This document shows positions 22,445 through 33,929 of a DNA stretch of 64,000 bases, piece by piece. Source of the stretch: Amoebidium appalachense. Its lineage: Eukaryota > Ichthyosporea. Within the stretch, counting starts at the first letter, position 1, and the number at the start of each line of letters is the position of its first letter. The stretch covers positions 248,001 to 312,000 of the forward strand of contig CAVNZM010000019.1 of assembly GCA_963693365.1 (NCBI GenBank), read 5' to 3'. The notes beneath the pieces were generated by a model, which saw only the letters and a list, made by a program, of their open reading frames with translations, did not search any database and was not told the DNA's origin. Made by a program: the position numbers and the translations under genes.

Positions 22445-23480
22445 GGCTTCCACACACACACACACGCACACACACACACACAAGGCTTCCACACACGCAC
22501 ACACAAGGCTTCCACACACACACACACACACACAAGGCTTCACACACGCACACACAAGGCTTCCACCGACACTTTATCAACACCCCTACTAAATGGTGGA
22601 TCCGGGCACCATAGTGGTCGTGGCTACGGTGGCGTTTTGCGTGGGCATGTTCTTTCTCAGTGTCCTTGACTATCTCTTCCCCGTGTTCTCGGAACCGATT
22701 AAGGGGGACCCACCCCCGCCATACTCAATCCATGCTGATACTTGGTGATTCCTACAGGGTTCCCCGCACTACTACAAGGAGGGCAACTTCATGCTGGTCT
22801 CGCCCGCTGCGTTTCTTCACCTGACCACCCAGGTCTTGTACGAGTCCCCCCTGGCCCTCGATTTTCTGGGATGGTTTAACAGCGCGCGCAACAAGGAGCT
22901 GCACTTGCACGAAACCCGGCTCTATGAGAAGACCCGCGGCGCGCCCCCTTCCACCACCCCTCTGGATGCCACCCGCCACATTCGCGCTACCTTTGTCGGT
23001 TTCCTGGTGGCCACACTCAGCTCGACATCCGTGCTTGACGTCCACCGGCTGGTGACCATCCTTGAAAAGGTGGCAAATGTGCAAGTCACTTCCCGCTTCA
23101 AGACCCGCAACATCTGCGCCCCGCACGCCGAGGCGCTGGTGTTCAAGGTGCTTGCCCAGCGCATCAATATAGACACGGGCGTTTCGATAGCGTCTGCGCT
23201 CGACATCAACACGTTGCACCTCTACACGTTTCTCTCGCGCGCCCTTGAGGCTCTCGATGTTGACGTACCCCATCCACACGGCGTCCCAGCAGGCAGCACC
23301 TACAAGGACCCCCAGCTGCGCGACCTGAGGAAGCTGGGTCGCTCCCTCGAGAAGGACTTTGCCGGCATACGCCAGTTGCCCCTGGAGCCCAAGTCCTTCT
23401 TCTATGCCATGCCGGAGCGCCCGGTCACCCCGGCCGGACACGAAGTGTGTGCGTGCTTCAGGATGGATCGGAGTCTTTAG
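21548..23480 (+). CDS. MSV199-type DNA-binding protein B, copy 2 (two exons)
   Basis: Exons 21548-22270 (241 codons) and 22758-23480 (240 codons plus stop) give 481 residues. Splice sites match copy 1. The N-terminus is shorter (MYTTHGAAPVSY...), lacking 15 residues. The acidic DDFAAFDNQ region, basic WKRSR stretch and MSV199-type domain are all kept. The intron (22271-22757) has about eight AAGGCTTCC interruptions, more than any other copy. Confidence 0.72.
22593..22748 (+). CDS. 51-residue membrane protein with PPPY motif, copy 2
   Basis: Same 51 residues as copy 1, again inside the gene B intron and ending ten bases before its acceptor. Hydrophobic segment at residues 6-32 and PPPY at 41-44. 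Confidence 0.5.
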   Translation: MVDPGTIVVVATVAFCVGMFFLSVLDYLFPVFSEPIKGDPPPPYSIHADTW

Positions 23481-23768
23481 GTTGGACGGACATGTACGGA
23501 TGGATGCGTCGCACGAGTCCTGTGCACACGGGGCAGCGCCGTGCAAGCTTGCACGATTTGGAGTTGTTAGGGCACTTGTCCTGGGATACATACTTTTTTT
23601 TAGCTGGCTTGTGTGCGCTTGTACTGGTGGGTTTGGGCTTTGCTCCGTTTGCTTCGGCATGGTAAGCGCAGCCGGTTTGGGCGCGCTTGTACTGGTGGGT
23701 TTGGGCTTTGCTCCGTTTAGCTTCGGCATGGTAAGCGCAGCCGGTTTGTGATTTTGTGTTTGCGCCAT
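23458..23768 (-). pseudogene. Small Lys/Pro-rich Cys protein, copy 2, frameshifted
   Basis: The ATG at 23768 and the TATA box are kept, but one base is missing within the second repeat (cgtttgcttcgg against cgtttagcttcgg in copies 1 and 3). The Cys-containing end is therefore out of frame. Confidence 0.7.
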
Positions 23769-24250
23769 GGCCTCTTCTGTTGGGATTTCAGTCTTTATAT
23801 ACACCTACATAATCATCAACAATAGCCGCTAAACATTGCGCGTTGTCTCGCGCGTGAGCTTTTGCAACCTTGTTTGTATTTGACAGGCCCGATGGCCCAT
23901 GCCTACCTATCAAATGTGTACTAATCTTATCATGTCACGTGATATAAAGCTGACCAATCAGATCGTTTGGCATCTGATAATCACCCTTTGATCGCTGAGG
24001 AGAAAGGGGGGTTTATCGATCTGGTCTGATTAAATCGCATTCCGTGGCGCGGATTGCCCTGTAAATTGTGTTTCAATAAACCCCACCTTTTTTGTCGCTT
24101 GCGGGAGATTTCCATGACGCGATGGCATTTTTTAATTGAAGGTTGGGTGACAGGCAAACGGTGTCACATGGACATCAACTCTCACCTCAATCGGTTTCGT
24201 TTGTTCACCTTTCGCTCACAGTGACTTCTCTTCACCCACCCTTGCAAAAC
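23769..24250. promoter_or_regulatory. Bidirectional promoter upstream of Cys-rich gene, copy 2
   Basis: As in copy 1, with TCACGTGATATAAA near 23936 and a CCAAT box beside it. No gene. Confidence 0.55.
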
Positions 24251-25429
24251 ATGAACGCCCCACTCCCCCACCCACTCCCCCCTCCCCTCCCTTCACCCCC
24301 AAAGCCCGTTGAAGGGTGTGAATGCACTCGTTGCACAGACCTTCGCGTCTGTGACGGCTCTTCCGACGCGTGTGCCGTCTGCGGTTACCACAACACCCCG
24401 CATCTCAAGACGAAATCAAAACACTTCCCCGCCATCACCCATTTTGTTTGTGGCTGCGACCACTGCCTGACCCTTGCGGCAACAAGTGTTCCCCGTCTGT
24501 GTAGTTCGTGCTTCACCTCGCTGTCGACTCACTCTTCTCCCATGCCCGGCCTCCCCGGCTGCTGCGACACATGCCGTAGCGGCACCCACTGTGCCTTCCG
24601 CATCGCCCGTCGCACCCACAACTATATCAACACACAGCGTCGGCGGGCTTGGAATGCCGTCTACTCCCTGCTGACCACCATACCCGTCCCATGCACGTGC
24701 ATACCCGACATCCCAGACCCCCTCCCCACCGCCCACCGCATGGCCCCGCACAACCCTGCATGTGCCATGTGGCACGTTGGCTTCCCCGCTCCCGTGCCCG
24801 AATGTGCCTCCCCCGTCTGTGCATGCACACACTACCGCAATGCGGAGGCCTTTCTCGCTCACATGTGTGCGGGTCGCCTGCGCCACCTTGTCACTGACAT
24901 GTACACCCCCGCCCTCGAATACTGCCCCTTGTGCAGCTGCCGCCGCCGCCCAGCTTCGCCCGGCACACCCCAGGCCTACGTGGCCGCCGACCTCCCCCTC
25001 CGCTTCCATTCCTGTCCTTGTCCACACTGCGTGCACGTCTTTGCACGCCCTGCCACCGTGCTCGTGTGTGCCGACTGCCACACACTCGTCCTGCAGCATC
25101 AGCATGGTGTGGACGGCTGCGCGAGGAGGCTTGTTGGCCGTAGACGACAGCTGCGACCGGGTTTGGCCCCCCGAAGACTTGTTCCTGCCCCACAAGCCCA
25201 CACAAACACCCATTTCTCTCCCCAACCCCCACCATGCACATCTCTTCCACCAAGCCCATACCCATCCCCAAGCCCGCTCACACCGCCTGTTAAAGATACT
25301 GTATGCAAGAATTTAGAAGTTGAAGATCCCAACTCCCCCCAGGGTGAGTGGTTGTGGATGCTTTTCCCCTCTGGGTGGCAAAATGTGTGGGTGCCGGCCA
25401 CCCCGGGCACCCCGCAAAATAAATCGTGA
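24251..25429 (+). CDS. Cys-rich putative multi-zinc protein, copy 2
   Basis: 392 residues, intact, differing from copy 1 at a few residues (MNAPLPH start, NKS end). An AATAAA at 25418-25423 lies inside the last codons, six bases before the end of the TGA, so the polyadenylation signal overlaps the coding end. Zinc-type Cys clusters as in copy 1. Confidence 0.75.
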   Translation: MNAPLPHPLPPPLPSPPKPVEGCECTRCTDLRVCDGSSDACAVCGYHNTPHLKTKSKHFPAITHFVCGCDHCLTLAATSVPRLCSSCFTSLSTHSSPMPGLPGCCDTCRSGTHCAFRIARRTHNYINTQRRRAWNAVYSLLTTIPVPCTCIPDIPDPLPTAHRMAPHNPACAMWHVGFPAPVPECASPVCACTHYRNAEAFLAHMCAGRLRHLVTDMYTPALEYCPLCSCRRRPASPGTPQAYVAADLPLRFHSCPCPHCVHVFARPATVLVCADCHTLVLQHQHGVDGCARRLVGRRRQLRPGLAPRRLVPAPQAHTNTHFSPQPPPCTSLPPSPYPSPSPLTPPVKDTVCKNLEVEDPNSPQGEWLWMLFPSGWQNVWVPATPGTPQNKS

Positions 25430-26497
<1,068 letters not shown>

Positions 26498-27514
26498 CTA
26501 TCCTGGTCGAATGCACACCCACACCTCATTCACCGCAACGGTGTTTTCTCCATTGCCTCCTATGACTACACGCAAAGGTTTCTCGTTGTCCTTAAATTGC
26601 AGTTGCCACAGCTGCTTGGAGGTGGCCTCGTCGGATGCGATGTGTATTTTAGAACCCTTGTTTGTTACTTGCACTATGACATGCTTCACGTTGTAGTAGA
26701 TGTATGGGGGGTGCGGAGATCGATCGACAGACACCCAGATCTCGCACTGCTCTCCCGCTGTCTCCGACTGGGGGCTGCTTGTGGCTACCACCTGCTCCGT
26801 GAACGCCACCTGGTCGTCGACGTCGACGGACCTGTGGTCCTCGGACACGAGCGGCTCGCGTGCTGCTTCGCACACCTGGCTGCTTGGGGGCGCTGCTGCT
26901 TCGCACACCTGGCTGCTTGGGGGCGCTGCTGCTTTCTCCTTATCCGCTGCCTCTGTGGTCTCTTCCGTGTCCAAATCCGGAAAATAGAGTGGTCGCCAGG
27001 GCGCATTGGGTTCGGGGTTGACTGCCACTGGTAGGCGCAGGGACGTGGGGTTTTTGGAGGCCCCCATCTTGTTTTGGCGGAAGTGGCGCCCACATCTTTT
27101 TGGATTCGCCCCTGCCTTCCAATAAAATGCATCCTGTTGCTTTTGTACCACGTCGCTGGCCGCGGCACCTGAAGTCTTGCACGGGAGAATCCTGCGTAGC
27201 GGAATCTTGCCCGGTGGTGGTGGCCATGTTGTCTGCAACGGGTACACTCGCACGTCCTTGCTGCACAGGGGCGGTGCGTGCACAGCTGCAAAAGGGGGTT
27301 GGGAAGGCTGTGCATGCACGCAGTCGTCTTTGGGCGGTATTGCGCGTGCAGGTTTTGTGTTGGCGGGGAACGAGTGCATGTTGGCTGGGGGCGAGTGCAT
27401 GTCGAATTCGCCGAAGACGGGAACGCCCATGAGCGCTGCCTCGCTGGCCGGTGTTGTCGCTTGGAAGAGCTTGTCGCGCAGGCGCCACAGCTTAACGTTT
27501 GGCTTGTGGTTCAT
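26498..27514 (-). CDS. 338-residue protein of unknown function, copy 2
   Basis: Same length as copies 1 and 4, with the doubled AAAPPSSQVCE repeat and beta-rich tail. Only scattered substitutions (NVKLW, SKNPTSLR). Confidence 0.65.
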   Translation of the reverse strand: MNHKPNVKLWRLRDKLFQATTPASEAALMGVPVFGEFDMHSPPANMHSFPANTKPARAIPPKDDCVHAQPSQPPFAAVHAPPLCSKDVRVYPLQTTWPPPPGKIPLRRILPCKTSGAAASDVVQKQQDAFYWKAGANPKRCGRHFRQNKMGASKNPTSLRLPVAVNPEPNAPWRPLYFPDLDTEETTEAADKEKAAAPPSSQVCEAAAPPSSQVCEAAREPLVSEDHRSVDVDDQVAFTEQVVATSSPQSETAGEQCEIWVSVDRSPHPPYIYYNVKHVIVQVTNKGSKIHIASDEATSKQLWQLQFKDNEKPLRVVIGGNGENTVAVNEVWVCIRPG

Positions 27515-28262
27515 AGCTGCATGTTTGCAAGACTGGCAGCATCCGAAGCCGTGATGGGGTTATATGGGTCCTATAGCCAATTAGACTGGTCCCAGTGGCT
27601 TTGCCAGGGTGCGCAATTGTCCTTCGGCGCAGTAGATTTGCAACTGAAATGAAACGAAATGAATAATCTATAGAATAATCAACTGTTGTGAAAGCCACAC
27701 AACGAGAGGAACTCGGTCAAATTGATTTAAACAAAACAGACATCCTATTGTATATAGGGTTTTTGTTTCAGGGATCTCGATTCGGTTGTAACCCTGACCG
27801 CGAGTCACATTTCCGAACTCTGAGTAGAAACTAAAACAACAGCCTGTTCAATAGGAAAACAATGGCAAAAATGTTCTTATTAAACGGTTTTATATATTTC
27901 GGTTTTGTTTTCAAATTGGCGTGCTTGGAGTGTTGTAAATCACGACGTTCACATCACATCAATACTGTATCATAACCAGTCAATTTTAAAATAACACAAA
28001 TGCTGTAACTGAGCCAATCAGACGCTGCATGCCTTGGCTACAGACCCTTCGGTCATCTTCCACAGGAATACAAGACCCTCTATCCGATTGGTCATCACGC
28101 TGATTGGTCAAAATTCCAAACGTCTGATTGGTCGGTACGTCTGATTGGTCAACGCGTCTGATTGGTCAGCGCGCTATTGGTGGCCGGCTCTCAGGGAGGG
28201 GTATACCACAGCTCAGCTTTCAAACTTCACTCTCCAAACGAACTCACGGCGCGTTCATCACA
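27515..28262. promoter_or_regulatory. Bidirectional promoter with CCAAT array, copy 2
   Basis: Counterpart of the copy 1 promoter with small indels. ATTGG boxes are repeated between about 28085 and 28180. No gene. Confidence 0.6.
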
Positions 28263-29729
28263 ATGGGCGCCGATCAGTCCACCCTTTCTCCCAGCGCGCA
28301 ACAGCTGGTCTTGGGCAACCACTACCTGCTTCTGTACATCTGCTCCTTCCTGGATGCACGCTCACGTCGCAGCATTGCGCTCACCTGCCGAGCGCTTCGC
28401 CACGTACACGAGGCAGAGCTGGCGCGCCCGAACAGCCACATGCGCGTCGACCTATCCAAGGGTCCGAAGTCAATCGAGTTTGCCACGCGCGTCCGTGCCA
28501 CCCACGTCGTTGCCACCACTGCTGACTACAAGCGCCTTGCCGAGCTTCCGCCCATGCGCTTCGTTCTCCACATGGTTCTTGATGAGTACCGGGACCTGGC
28601 CAACCACCATGCAAAGGCTGCCCATAACCACCGCTACACCAGCACGGAGCCCATCTACCCAGACCTGTTTCCCAACCTCAAGGTCGCAGAGGTCAACTCC
28701 TTCAAGTGCCGCACCCCCCTTGTCGCCCCCTTCGCCTTGCTGGGCCGCGCTATCCAGAACCTGACGAGTCTGACCCTTGCCTTCTCTGCCACTCCCAGGC
28801 CCACACCTGGTGTAGTCATGGATCTCACTGCGCTCGAAAACCTGGCCCATCTGCACGTCCACCTGTGCACGCGTGTGAACCCCTCTAACATCTACGCCAT
28901 CCCCAGCACGGCGCTGCATGTGCCTGCGGGCCTTGTGAAACTGCATCTGGACTACCGCTTCCGCTCCATGTGCGGCCACCAGTACGGCTACGGCAGCGGC
29001 GGCTCCGCTCCCGGTATCCACAACATCCACAACATCGAGTCCTGCGTCAACATGCGCAATGTGCACGTGTGCGTCTTTGGCATGGTGGTGTTCGACACCA
29101 TCAATCGCGCCCACCGTGTCGAGCTGCTGTGCTCACAGGCCCGCGGCACGCTGCGCGGGTGCACCAGCGTCCAGATCGGCAAGGAGGTGCGCGACATCGA
29201 GATCACCACCACCGGGGACAGCGCCAGTGACTACCCAGGCAACCGGCTGCTTGTGGCCGGCGCCCGCGAGTTCGAGTGCTTCCATCCCGCCCACAACTGG
29301 GCGCTGCAGGACGTCCATGTGCTGGAGATCATGCACGTGCCCCACAGCCCGCGCGCGCTGGTGGCCATCGCGCAGGCCGTCAACCTGCGCTCGCTGACCG
29401 TCACGGCGCCCATGTTCAGCGACAAGGAGCTCGTCTACCACATGCCCCCGACCATCGAGATGGTCAACTTCAGGCACGTGCGCCTGGTCGTGCTCGCCGA
29501 CCCCAGCGGGCTCATCCGCCCGCTTGTGTTTTCCAGCGACTGCGACCTGGTCCTCTACAACCACTGGCTCCTCCGTGCGGCCGGGTTCCTGATGGACTCG
29601 AAGTGGGACCGGTTCATGACACGGCTGCTGCACATCACGCAGTGCGACATGCCGTGGGCGCTCGGGCGGAAGCTGCAGTACATGGGCGACAAGTCGTACA
29701 GGCACCTGCCGTTCCCCGAGGGGGTGTAG
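28263..29729 (+). CDS. F-box protein with leucine-rich body, copy 2
   Basis: 488 residues ending PFPEGV, the normal end. F-box at about 14-53 and MGADQS start as in copy 1. A G-run follows the stop, showing where copy 1 lost its stop. A short spacer with tandem accgcttagaagtgc repeats (29769-29840) separates it from the next gene. Confidence 0.85.
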   Translation: MGADQSTLSPSAQQLVLGNHYLLLYICSFLDARSRRSIALTCRALRHVHEAELARPNSHMRVDLSKGPKSIEFATRVRATHVVATTADYKRLAELPPMRFVLHMVLDEYRDLANHHAKAAHNHRYTSTEPIYPDLFPNLKVAEVNSFKCRTPLVAPFALLGRAIQNLTSLTLAFSATPRPTPGVVMDLTALENLAHLHVHLCTRVNPSNIYAIPSTALHVPAGLVKLHLDYRFRSMCGHQYGYGSGGSAPGIHNIHNIESCVNMRNVHVCVFGMVVFDTINRAHRVELLCSQARGTLRGCTSVQIGKEVRDIEITTTGDSASDYPGNRLLVAGAREFECFHPAHNWALQDVHVLEIMHVPHSPRALVAIAQAVNLRSLTVTAPMFSDKELVYHMPPTIEMVNFRHVRLVVLADPSGLIRPLVFSSDCDLVLYNHWLLRAAGFLMDSKWDRFMTRLLHITQCDMPWALGRKLQYMGDKSYRHLPFPEGV

Positions 29730-29854
29730 GGGGGGGGGGGGGTACGTTGAGTCGGTGGAGTTGATAATCCGAACCGCTTAAAACTACTTAGAAGTGCTTA
29801 GAACCGCTTAGAAGTGCAGTTGGAACCGCTTAGAAGTGCTTGGGGTCGGGCTGT

Positions 29855-30487
29855 TTAGAGCCCTAGACACTTAGTCATGTGATTGTAGTCGAATCTGTGG
29901 GCCTTGATGGTCACCTTGTTTGCACTTAGTTTCTTTGTACTTACTGGTTTCATCATGAATATTTGCCGTAGAACTTTGCCAAATACACATAGGTTCATGT
30001 GAACCTCCATGTCTGACCCTTGTCGTCTCACCCATTCGGAGTACAGTGCATAGAGAGACGATGTTTTTACGGGGGATCCCGGGGGGAACTTGTGTCTGTT
30101 GTTTTCGTCTTTCAAAAATTCAATAAAAAACTGCTTCACCAGCTCGTACCCCTTGCTGTGTCGTAGATTGGAGTCTTTTGTCCACGGCCTTGTTATCCAC
30201 TCGCCTATCCTATCGTCAATAAGTATGCGCACCCCCCGTGACTTCCCGTCGTCCAAGGCAGACTTGTATGCACGCCACGGGGAGTGGCCGTACAAATAAA
30301 GTGTTGGGCGATGGTTGGGGTATGTGCTCTGTCTTGCAAGGATTGTTTGTAGGCCGTCTACGAATCGGGTGATGTGGACCACCAGTATCACGTCGGTTCC
30401 AGTCAGCACGCAGTCCTCCCCGAGCTTTGTGGTTTCCGGTTGGTATAAAAGGCGTGTTACGATTTCAGACCCATCACTTCCAGTCAT
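29855..30487 (-). CDS. Catalytically degenerate RecB-like nuclease paralogue, copy 2
   Basis: 210 residues, intact, with the same lost catalytic residues as copy 1 (Cys, Leu and Val at the D, E and K positions). Head-to-head with the helicase, 100 bases apart. Confidence 0.7.
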   Translation of the reverse strand: MTGSDGSEIVTRLLYQPETTKLGEDCVLTGTDVILVVHITRFVDGLQTILARQSTYPNHRPTLYLYGHSPWRAYKSALDDGKSRGVRILIDDRIGEWITRPWTKDSNLRHSKGYELVKQFFIEFLKDENNRHKFPPGSPVKTSSLYALYSEWVRRQGSDMEVHMNLCVFGKVLRQIFMMKPVSTKKLSANKVTIKAHRFDYNHMTKCLGL

Positions 30488-30587
30488 CTTAGAGTAGTGA
30501 ACAAAAATATTGCAGGGTGGGCCTTTTATAGGTTTTGGGTGGGTGGTGGGGGTGGGTCATCGATTATTTTCTGTGCTACAAGGAAGG

Positions 30588-31760
30588 ATGCAGGCGGCCA
30601 TGACATTGTTTTCCGGTGGTGTGTCGACACAGGAGCTCGACAAGGTAGTTGCACGGACCCTCCGTCTGTTTGATGCATTTGAGAACACTGAGATGAGGGG
30701 TCTTCCGTTCATGCCTGCATCCTGTGACCTCCGGCTGTGGAAGAAATCGGAGGTGGAAGAGTTTATTGGATCACATGTTGCGCATATTCAAGGGACAAAA
30801 CTGTATGTGATGAAGGCATTTTGCCCCATACGTCTCAGCTATGCTTTCAAGTTGGTCAGCAAGGAGGAGCTGTCCATTTCACTCTCTGGATACTCCTTCC
30901 CCCAACCACCCGAGAAGGTGGGAAAGGGAACAAAGGCCCTTCCGCCCATCAACGGCACCGATGTTCTTCGTTCATCCGCCATTCCCAAGTACATGGGCAT
31001 ACTGTTCGACCCCTCTGACCCTGACCCTCGCACCGGTGCAAAGGCGGCCGCCACGTCTGGGATGTACCGTATGTACAACCCGTTCCGGGGGCTGCCCATT
31101 GTGTTCAACCCACAGTACCCCCTCAATTTTGATTTGACCGGTCCATTCAACAGACATGGGTTGGAGATTCTGTGCAACGGGCGTGCGGAGGAGTATGAAT
31201 ACCTGCGGATGTGGGTTGCTCACATGTTCCAGCATCCCAAGAGCAAGCCCGGCACCGCCCTGCTTTTTCAGTCTGAGCAGGGAGCGGGGAAGAACGTGTG
31301 GTGGCAGGCACTCATGGATATACTGAGCCCGGAGTACTGTGCTTATATCATCCACAAGGAACACATCGCAGGCAAGTTTAATCAGCACCTGGCAAACAAA
31401 CTTCTGGTTGTGTGCGACGAGGTGGTCTGGGGTGGTTCTCACGAACTCAACAACATCATGAAGGCCCGCATCACACAGTCAACTATAAAACTGAAAAAGA
31501 AGGGATGTGATGCGGTAAACATTGACTGCTACGAGAGGTACGTCATGCTGTCGAACGAAGAGTGCCCTGTCGGACAAATCGAGCAGTCATGCCGCATGTA
31601 TGCCTGCTTCAAGACAAACTCCGCTCGTGTCGGGGACCGCCAGTACTTTGATTTCTTGGTGTCCCACCTCAAGCAGCCTGCCGTTTTGGAGGCCATCTAC
31701 CACGAGTTCATGGCGTTTGAGAATGTACCTGAGTATATGAGGAATATCATATGTACATAG
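30588..31760 (+). CDS. D5-like SF3 helicase, copy 2, C-terminally truncated and chimeric
   Basis: 390 residues. Up to about 31478 the sequence is almost identical to copies 1 and 4, with Walker A and B intact. From there it becomes a distinct variant (STIKLKKKG, SNEECPVGQIEQSC) and stops after MAFENVPEYMRNIICT. The winged-helix-like C-terminal module is missing. The break looks like recombination with a third helicase lineage. It is probably non-functional or altered. Confidence 0.75.
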   Translation: MQAAMTLFSGGVSTQELDKVVARTLRLFDAFENTEMRGLPFMPASCDLRLWKKSEVEEFIGSHVAHIQGTKLYVMKAFCPIRLSYAFKLVSKEELSISLSGYSFPQPPEKVGKGTKALPPINGTDVLRSSAIPKYMGILFDPSDPDPRTGAKAAATSGMYRMYNPFRGLPIVFNPQYPLNFDLTGPFNRHGLEILCNGRAEEYEYLRMWVAHMFQHPKSKPGTALLFQSEQGAGKNVWWQALMDILSPEYCAYIIHKEHIAGKFNQHLANKLLVVCDEVVWGGSHELNNIMKARITQSTIKLKKKGCDAVNIDCYERYVMLSNEECPVGQIEQSCRMYACFKTNSARVGDRQYFDFLVSHLKQPAVLEAIYHEFMAFENVPEYMRNIICT

Positions 31761-31838
31761 GCGGTTACTGGATGGGAAGGTGGGGGGGGGACGGGCTCTG
31801 CAGCGCCATCTGATTTTTTATTTTCTAACCCATTGAGT

Positions 31839-33374
31839 ATGGATGTGTTACTAGCCATCAGTCGCAGTATTGATGCCACACAGGTCAACCAGCACAGCCT
31901 CCAAAAATTTATGGCATTCGAGTACTTAGGACCTGACGCTTATCAGGGGTTGTGCATGCATCCATCCATTTGCAGTCACAGAACATGGACACTGCCTGAG
32001 GTAGAGGCGTTCATCGGGGCAAATATAGCTCACATAAACGGAACCACTATGTTCATACTAAAAACGTATGACCACGAGAACAATGTTCATGTTCATAAAA
32101 TAGTCAATAAACAAGAAGCATTTGCAACTTTATCCATTTACAGTTTCCCCCAACCATCTCTCAAAGTAGGAAAAGCACTCAAGGCACAACCACCAATCAA
32201 CGGAACAGACATTTTGCGGAGCAATGCCATTCCTGTATATACCAGGATCATTTTCGACCCATCAGATCCCCACCCCAAAACTGGCAAGCGAAACGAGCGC
32301 AACATAGGACCCATATACAGGCCTTATAACATGTATAGAGGTTTACGAATTAAATACGACCCCCACTACGAGCTCAAACCTGACATTCTCGAACCATTTT
32401 TGAGTCATGCCAAACATGTACTTTGCAACGGCCGTGAGATAGAGTATTGGTATCTCAAGCTTTGGATTGCCCATCTCTTTCAGTACCCAGCCAGTAAACC
32501 GGGGACTGCACTTCTCTTTGTGTCTGAACAGGGGACTGGAAAGAATGTCTGGTGGCAGGCAGTGATGGACATAATAACACCAGATTACTATGCATATGTT
32601 ATTCACCGTGAACACATGTCAGGCAAGTTCAATCAGCATCTTGCCAACAAGCTATTGGTTGTGTGTGACGAAGTGACATGGGGCGGTTCACATGAGACAA
32701 ACAACCTTATGAAGGCACGCATTACACAACCAACGATGATGCTGGAGAAAAAGGGGTGTGATGCATATAACACTGCTGCATACGAGAGGTATGTTGTGTT
32801 GAGTAACGAGGACTGGCCTGTGAGGGTGGAAACCAGTGATAGAAGATGGGCATGCTTTGGAGTGAGTCCGGAGCGTATTGGTGACCACGTGTACTTCGAA
32901 CAGTTTGTTTCCTATTTACGGCAACCACAGGTGCATTCTGCCATATACCACTACTTCATGAACGAAGAGAATGTACCAGAAACGATGCCACGACCACCCG
33001 AAAACGACACCAAGGATATACTCAAAGGAATCAGCCGGAGTGACGAGGCGCAGTTTTTGCGGGATTTGGTCAGACAGGAGAATGGCTGTGAAGGTCTCGA
33101 ATTTTACAAGAACGGCGAACCTTGCAGCCCGGAGAACCAGTACTTCACACCCACTGCACTCTTCCAACTTTATCAAAATTGGCATAGGATGAACGCACGT
33201 GACAGCAAATTGCCAAGTCTCAGGTCCTTTGGAATGGCGATCAAGAAGATACTGGGTACAGTTGCAACCGTCAACACGGTCAAAGTCTGCACATTTTCGC
33301 ACCACCATCCCCTGCCAGATTCAGGGCGTGTAGGATGTTATAGATTATGCGAAAAGAAAATCCTGAAATTCTAA
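31839..33374 (+). CDS. Second, divergent D5-like SF3 helicase
   Basis: 511 residues from ATG 31839 (an in-frame TTG at 31833 is rejected). Walker A SEQGTGKN, Walker B LLVVCDE, motif C YVVLSNEDW and an intact C-terminal module (SDEAQFLRDLVRQENGCE...SLRSFGMAIKKILG). It is AT-richer than the neighbouring helicase and clearly diverged, so it is a separate lineage beside the truncated copy, 78 bases downstream of its stop. It has no counterpart elsewhere in the window. Confidence 0.88.
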   Translation: MDVLLAISRSIDATQVNQHSLQKFMAFEYLGPDAYQGLCMHPSICSHRTWTLPEVEAFIGANIAHINGTTMFILKTYDHENNVHVHKIVNKQEAFATLSIYSFPQPSLKVGKALKAQPPINGTDILRSNAIPVYTRIIFDPSDPHPKTGKRNERNIGPIYRPYNMYRGLRIKYDPHYELKPDILEPFLSHAKHVLCNGREIEYWYLKLWIAHLFQYPASKPGTALLFVSEQGTGKNVWWQAVMDIITPDYYAYVIHREHMSGKFNQHLANKLLVVCDEVTWGGSHETNNLMKARITQPTMMLEKKGCDAYNTAAYERYVVLSNEDWPVRVETSDRRWACFGVSPERIGDHVYFEQFVSYLRQPQVHSAIYHYFMNEENVPETMPRPPENDTKDILKGISRSDEAQFLRDLVRQENGCEGLEFYKNGEPCSPENQYFTPTALFQLYQNWHRMNARDSKLPSLRSFGMAIKKILGTVATVNTVKVCTFSHHHPLPDSGRVGCYRLCEKKILKF

Positions 33375-33929
33375 ATTATCTGTTGTTTCTTACCAGTTTA
33401 TATATACACAATCGAGTGAAATGATTAATATTCAAGAATTAACAGAACCGAAAATCGGTGTTTATTGATTTTCCGTATTTGATGTCACAAACTATGCAAA
33501 TAATGCAAACAGGAATTCCTGAAATTCTATTTTATTTTGTTCTTTCTGTTGTTTCTCGCCAGTTTATATATAAACAATCGAGTGAAATGCTTAAATTTCA
33601 AGAATTAACAGAATCAAAACTCGGTGTTTATTGATATCCCGTATTTCATTCCCCTGCAATCCCATGCAGTTCCCATGCAGTGCAGGGGAACTGCAGGGGA
33701 TAATGATTGGTCGAGAGCGCACCCGGTGCGCTCTTAGCCAATGGGATTGGATTATTTTATTTTTTGCAGGGGAACAGGGGATGCAGGGGAACTTTTTTCC
33801 ATACCGACCCGGAAAAATAAAGCGATCTGATTGGTCGAGGAGGGCTGTTTGTGATTTTGTGTGCCGGGGCCTAAAGTTCCCATGCATCCCCTGTTCCCAT
33901 GCAGCTTTTTTTTCTGCCTAACTTGTGTA
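33375..33929. other. Spacer with direct repeat and palindromic CCAAT element
   Basis: A direct repeat of about 125 bases (33362-33480 and 33516-33650, starting cctgaaattcta). Then TGCAGGGGAAC-type repeats and a perfect palindrome GAGCGCACC-C-GGTGCGCTC at 33715-33733, flanked symmetrically by ATTGG and CCAAT. No gene; probably the zinc-finger promoter. Confidence 0.65.
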
